Assembly (NCBI GenBank): GCA_003219675.1
Contig: QHPW01000362.1
Span: forward strand, 1,458-9,686
Source: Verrucomicrobiota bacterium
Lineage (GTDB): Bacteria; Verrucomicrobiota; Verrucomicrobiia; Limisphaerales; AV2
Direction of reading: 5' to 3'
DNA length: 8,229 nucleotides
The number at the start of each line of letters is the position of its first letter. Position 1 is the first letter of the stretch. Both the position numbers and the translations under genes were made by a program. Under the pieces are notes generated by a model. It had not been told where the DNA came from. It was given only the letters and a program-made list of their open reading frames with translations, and did no database searches. Below, piece after piece: positions 5,979 to 8,229 of the stretch.

Positions 5979-6707
5979 TCAATACCGCTGCTCGCGCCAA
6001 TCATCCACGGTCATCCGCCGGGTGTTCTTCCAACCGGCATGGCCATCGAAAAACATGAGGTTGCAACCCAGCCCATGCCGGGCCGCCGCCACTCTGCGTT
6101 CACCGCTCAGGACCCGGCCTCCGGAAATGTAAGGCAGATGAGCGGGACTCCATACGTCATTCAGATCGATCGAGCCGATCACGTTTGTAACGGTGAAGAT
6201 CGGACGCCATGAGGCGCTCTCGTTGTCGGCAAAATAGATCGTCTCGACGGGTTGTTGAACTCTGCTCACATTCGCAAGGCCGATAAGCTCCGAGCCTGTC
6301 ATGTCCCTGGGGCTGCTGAACTGCCAGGAGTTGACCACGTAACAGATCACTTGCCTTTTGTTCGGATAGCTTGGGCAGGTGTAAACCTTGATTCTTCCAT
6401 ATTGGTCTCTGATGGCGCTGGTGCCCCCAAGGGCCGGAATGTACAACTGCCACCAATGCGGGGCGTTGCCGCGGGGAATACGCCCGCCGTTATCATCCGC
6501 GTACATAATCATGGCCAGGCCCATTTGCTTCAGATTATTGTAGCAGTAGGACTTCTTCGCGTTTTCCTTGGCTTTGCCTAGCGCGGGCAGGAGCAACGCC
6601 GCCAGGATCGCGATGATCGCGATGACAACCAGGAGTTCAATCAGCGTGAACCCCCGCGTCCGAAGATGTTTAGTTTGTGTCCGGTGTTTCAAAAGAGGAA
6701 TCGTCAC
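5979..6707 (-). CDS. Type II secretion pseudopilin-like protein with H-x9-DG motif
   Basis: A 242-residue protein starting with GTG. A basic 19-residue leader ends in RTRG, and cleavage before F20 by prepilin peptidase is expected. FTLIELLVVIAI follows, with the conserved E at +5 of the mature protein (E24), then a roughly 20-residue hydrophobic helix and ALGKAKENAKKSYCYNNLKQ. The C-terminal half carries H211 and D221-G222 in RHGLGCNLMFFDGHA, the H-x9-DG motif typical of the large pseudopilin-like families of planctomycetes and verrucomicrobia. Such proteins are membrane-anchored with the globular part outside. Members are often very numerous per genome, and their individual jobs are unknown. 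The GTG overlaps the stop of the upstream tlpA-like gene (GTGA), and AGGA lies a few bases ahead, so the two are probably co-translated. Confidence 0.9.
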   Translation of the reverse strand: MTIPLLKHRTQTKHLRTRGFTLIELLVVIAIIAILAALLLPALGKAKENAKKSYCYNNLKQMGLAMIMYADDNGGRIPRGNAPHWWQLYIPALGGTSAIRDQYGRIKVYTCPSYPNKRQVICYVVNSWQFSSPRDMTGSELIGLANVSRVQQPVETIYFADNESASWRPIFTVTNVIGSIDLNDVWSPAHLPYISGGRVLSGERRVAAARHGLGCNLMFFDGHAGWKNTRRMTVDDWREQRY

Positions 6708-7858
6708 TCTTCCTGCAACATCTTTTCTACCAGACGATCGAGGTCGAAGCGGGCATTGGTGTTGCGGAGAATTCCCTTTTTATCGACAAGCCAGGCCGTG
6801 GGAACGCTATTGATGCCAAAGCGGAAGCTGATTTCGTTGTTCCAGTGTTTGCCATCGAAGTATTGGAGCCAGGGCATGCCGTTTTTCCGCGTGAACTCGA
6901 GCAGGTCCTCCTTTTTATCATCGAGACTGATGCCGAGGATTTCAAAGCCCCTGGAATGATAGGTGTCATAGGTTTTTTTGAGGGAAGGCACCTCCGCCAC
7001 GCACGGTCCGCACCAGGTCGCCCAAAAATCGACCAGCACGACTTTTCCCTTCATTTCCTTCAAGTCCACCGGGCTGCCATCCACCGCGGCAAACTTGAGG
7101 TCCAACGGCTTTCCCAGCGTGTAATCCCGGGCTCCGGAAAGGATTTTCTCCGCCTCTGCCCTGATTGAGGCGGAAGCGAAGGAATGCTTTAACACACGTT
7201 CCGCGATGGACCTTTTTTCATCTGCCGTGAATTCCCGGCCGGATTTCGCCTGGAGCAACAACATCTTGAAAATATCCTCCTTGGCCGAAAGAACCTCGGC
7301 TGCGGCAAAGAATGCTTCGACATACGCCTTTTGAAACTCGGCCGAGCCCTTGTTCAGGTTGCGCTTGCCGTTTTTCTTCGCCCATTGGGCAATGTGGTTG
7401 ATGGCAAAGGTGTGAAGTTTCAACATCTCGGGAATCTTTGCGTCCTTGATTGTTTCCGCCGCCCGATTCTCCAATTCCTCCGCAGCGGCAGGGTCACCCG
7501 CAAGCATGGCTTCGAATAGGCCGATACTCAACAACGCCCGTGCGTCCTCTGCTTTTTTCGACGAAGGATAGTCCTGCAGAAACTTTTGGGCGTTTTCTGA
7601 CATCTTTATTCCGGCCTCGCGACGGGTCCTGAAATCCTGCTCGGTCGGATTCTCCCCTCCCTGTTCGGTTTTTGCCATCAACTCGGTGATGGATTGGAAT
7701 GCGTTGTTTTCCGCGGACGGGGTTTGCGACGGATTGCTTTGGCCAAAGAGAGGCACGGCGACCAAGAGGCAGGACAAAGTCCACGCACATGCGGGAGAAT
7801 TCATGTCGGGGAACATAATAGCTCCAACCCGCTTCGGCAACCGGCGATGCCTACTCAT
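6704..7858 (-). CDS. Exported TlpA-like thiol-disulfide oxidoreductase with helical N-terminal half
   Basis: Numbered from the ATG at 7856-7858, 384 residues. A basic start (MSRHRRLPKR) and a hydrophobic stretch (about 23-38, ACAWTLSCLLVAVPLF) form a signal peptide or anchor. Residues about 55-240 are charged and helical, resembling TPR-like repeats (AQKFLQDYPSSKKAEDARALL). The C-terminal thioredoxin fold has KGKVVLVDFWATWCGPC with active-site C283 and C286, ISLDDKKEDL, and the cis-proline P353 in SVPTAWLVD. TlpA/ResA-like proteins reduce disulfides on the outer side of the inner membrane; the partner here is unknown. Three starts compete: 7870 with no ribosome site, 7858 with GGGAGG four bases ahead, and 7816 with GGAG five bases ahead. 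The middle one is chosen for its site and its basic n-region. The stop overlaps the next gene (GTGA). Confidence 0.9.
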   Translation of the reverse strand: MSRHRRLPKRVGAIMFPDMNSPACAWTLSCLLVAVPLFGQSNPSQTPSAENNAFQSITELMAKTEQGGENPTEQDFRTRREAGIKMSENAQKFLQDYPSSKKAEDARALLSIGLFEAMLAGDPAAAEELENRAAETIKDAKIPEMLKLHTFAINHIAQWAKKNGKRNLNKGSAEFQKAYVEAFFAAAEVLSAKEDIFKMLLLQAKSGREFTADEKRSIAERVLKHSFASASIRAEAEKILSGARDYTLGKPLDLKFAAVDGSPVDLKEMKGKVVLVDFWATWCGPCVAEVPSLKKTYDTYHSRGFEILGISLDDKKEDLLEFTRKNGMPWLQYFDGKHWNNEISFRFGINSVPTAWLVDKKGILRNTNARFDLDRLVEKMLQEE

Positions 7859-7862
7859 GCAT

Positions 7863-7868
7863 CCTCCC
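7863..7868 (-). promoter_or_regulatory. Ribosome binding site supporting the 7858 start of the TlpA-like gene
   Basis: On the minus strand this reads GGGAGG, four bases before the ATG at 7858. It is stronger but slightly closer than usual. A second site, GGAG, precedes the ATG at 7816, so initiation at both is possible. Confidence 0.45.
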
Positions 7869-7953
7869 ATTTTGAAGGTTTGAACGAGTCCCGGCGTGCG
7901 CGACCGAGGCTGACTTCATCACCCATTTTGCGGTAGTGTCCTAATCTGCTTAA

Positions 7954-8007
7954 GGTGGGTGCAGCCGCTGCCGCGGCGCACGGCGGTGCCGCAGCACCGC
8001 CGCCACC
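7954..8007. repeat. Compact three-way-junction inverted repeat
   Basis: The outer stem GGTGG (7954-7958) pairs with CCACC (8003-8007). Inside, separated only by one G, are two hairpins back to back. The first is TGC(a)GCCGC, loop TGCC, GCGGCGCA (7960-7980). The second is a perfect 9-bp stem CGGCGGTGC, loop CGCA, GCACCGCCG (7981-8002). All arms are accounted for in 54 bases. The pairing is seen directly; whether it is a REP-like dispersed element, an RNA structure or a cruciform is unknown. Confidence 0.5.
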
Positions 8008-8020
8008 AAATCACCAAATC
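8005..8020. repeat. Tandem duplication of ACCAAATC
   Basis: Two perfect 8-base copies in a row (8005-8012 and 8013-8020), followed by a partial third (AC). The first copy overlaps the last arm of the three-way fold. Confidence 0.6.
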
Positions 8021-8024
8021 ACAC

Positions 8025-8048
8025 GACCAATTTTGCGACCAATTTTGC
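8025..8048. repeat. Tandem duplication of GACCAATTTTGC
   Basis: Two perfect 12-base copies (8025-8036 and 8037-8048), four bases after the 8-base duplication. They could be slippage products or binding sites for a regulator; nothing further can be read from them. Confidence 0.6.
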
Positions 8049-8098
8049 TTGCATCTTAGCGCGGTTATTCTACGCTCGAAACTTGTCCCCCTGACTCT

Positions 8099-8229
8099 AT
8101 GTGTATGCGCGTCGGCCTTTGGCTGTTCGGAGCGAGCCTGATCGTCTGTCTGATGATGATTTCATGGCGCCAATCCGGCCTTTATGCCGATACCAACTCC
8201 CCGGTGACCGCTTCCAGTGATCAAACAGC
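8099..8229 (+). CDS. Start of an exported or membrane-anchored protein, cut by the window edge
   Basis: The frame opens after a TAG at 8057-8059. Its first ATG is at 8099, with another two codons later (8105). It stays open to the window end, giving 43 codons. From the second ATG the sequence is MRVGLWLFGASLIVCLMMIS, a typical signal peptide or N-terminal anchor, followed by a polar stretch rich in Ser, Thr and Asp. No domain is reached, so no function can be given. There is no clear Shine-Dalgarno site at either ATG. It is read away from the TlpA-like gene across the repeat-rich region. Confidence 0.55.
   Translation, partial: MCMRVGLWLFGASLIVCLMMISWRQSGLYADTNSPVTASSDQT

Larger units (their letters stand above)
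7871..8098. other. Divergent intergenic region, structured and repetitive
   Basis: A 228-base region between two genes read outward. It holds a predicted branched fold (7954-8007) and two tandem duplications (8005-8020 and 8025-8048). For the right-hand gene, TTGCTT (8045-8050) and TATTCT (8066-8071) resemble promoter boxes, but the spacer is only 15 bases. For the TlpA-like gene I see no convincing promoter. No protein is supported here. Confidence 0.5.

Noticed and set aside
1..8229. CRISPR array, tRNA, rRNA or transposase gene
   Set aside because: No spaced direct repeats of CRISPR type, no recognisable tRNA or rRNA segments and no transposase motifs were seen.

Overview
The window looks like chromosomal DNA from a Gram-negative, GC-rich bacterium of the Planctomycetes-Verrucomicrobia-Lentisphaerae group, most likely a Verrucomicrobiota (Pedosphaera/Limisphaerales type). 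This is inferred from a pseudopilin-like protein that combines a prepilin signal with a C-terminal H-x9-DG motif, a TlpA-like protein with a helical N-terminal half, and frequent weak or absent Shine-Dalgarno sites. No marker gene fixes the taxonomy.

Layout. The 3' end of an ABC-transporter ATPase gene (+, bases 2-295) overlaps tail to tail with a PLP aminotransferase (-). Upstream of the aminotransferase on the minus strand is a housekeeping block read in the order zinc-ribbon protein of unknown function, rnc (RNase III), clpP, clpX, aminotransferase. clpP and clpX are separated by one base. The zinc-ribbon gene and rnc overlap at a TTGA stop/start and share a strong GC-rich hairpin at the junction.

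The main discovery is on the plus strand at 5123-5947. An ordinary gene caller would split it into a 152-residue fragment ending at TGA (5579-5581) and a second fragment in the same frame. Read through the TGA, it is one 274-residue protein: three membrane segments followed by a peroxiredoxin/AhpC-TSA-like redox domain. The TGA falls exactly on the first cysteine of the expected CxxC redox motif, giving U-P-L-C. Directly downstream is a perfect 7-bp stem with an AGUUA loop, at the spacing and with the loop G expected of a bacterial SECIS element. The best reading is a membrane-anchored, probably periplasm-facing selenoprotein.

The right part holds a coupled minus-strand pair, an exported TlpA-like thiol-disulfide protein (WCGPC) followed by an H-x9-DG pseudopilin-like protein with a GTGA overlap. 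Beyond it is a 228-base non-coding stretch with a compact predicted three-way-junction fold and two kinds of short tandem repeat. The first 43 codons of a plus-strand gene with a signal-peptide-like start run off the end. No tRNA, rRNA, CRISPR array or transposase gene was seen.
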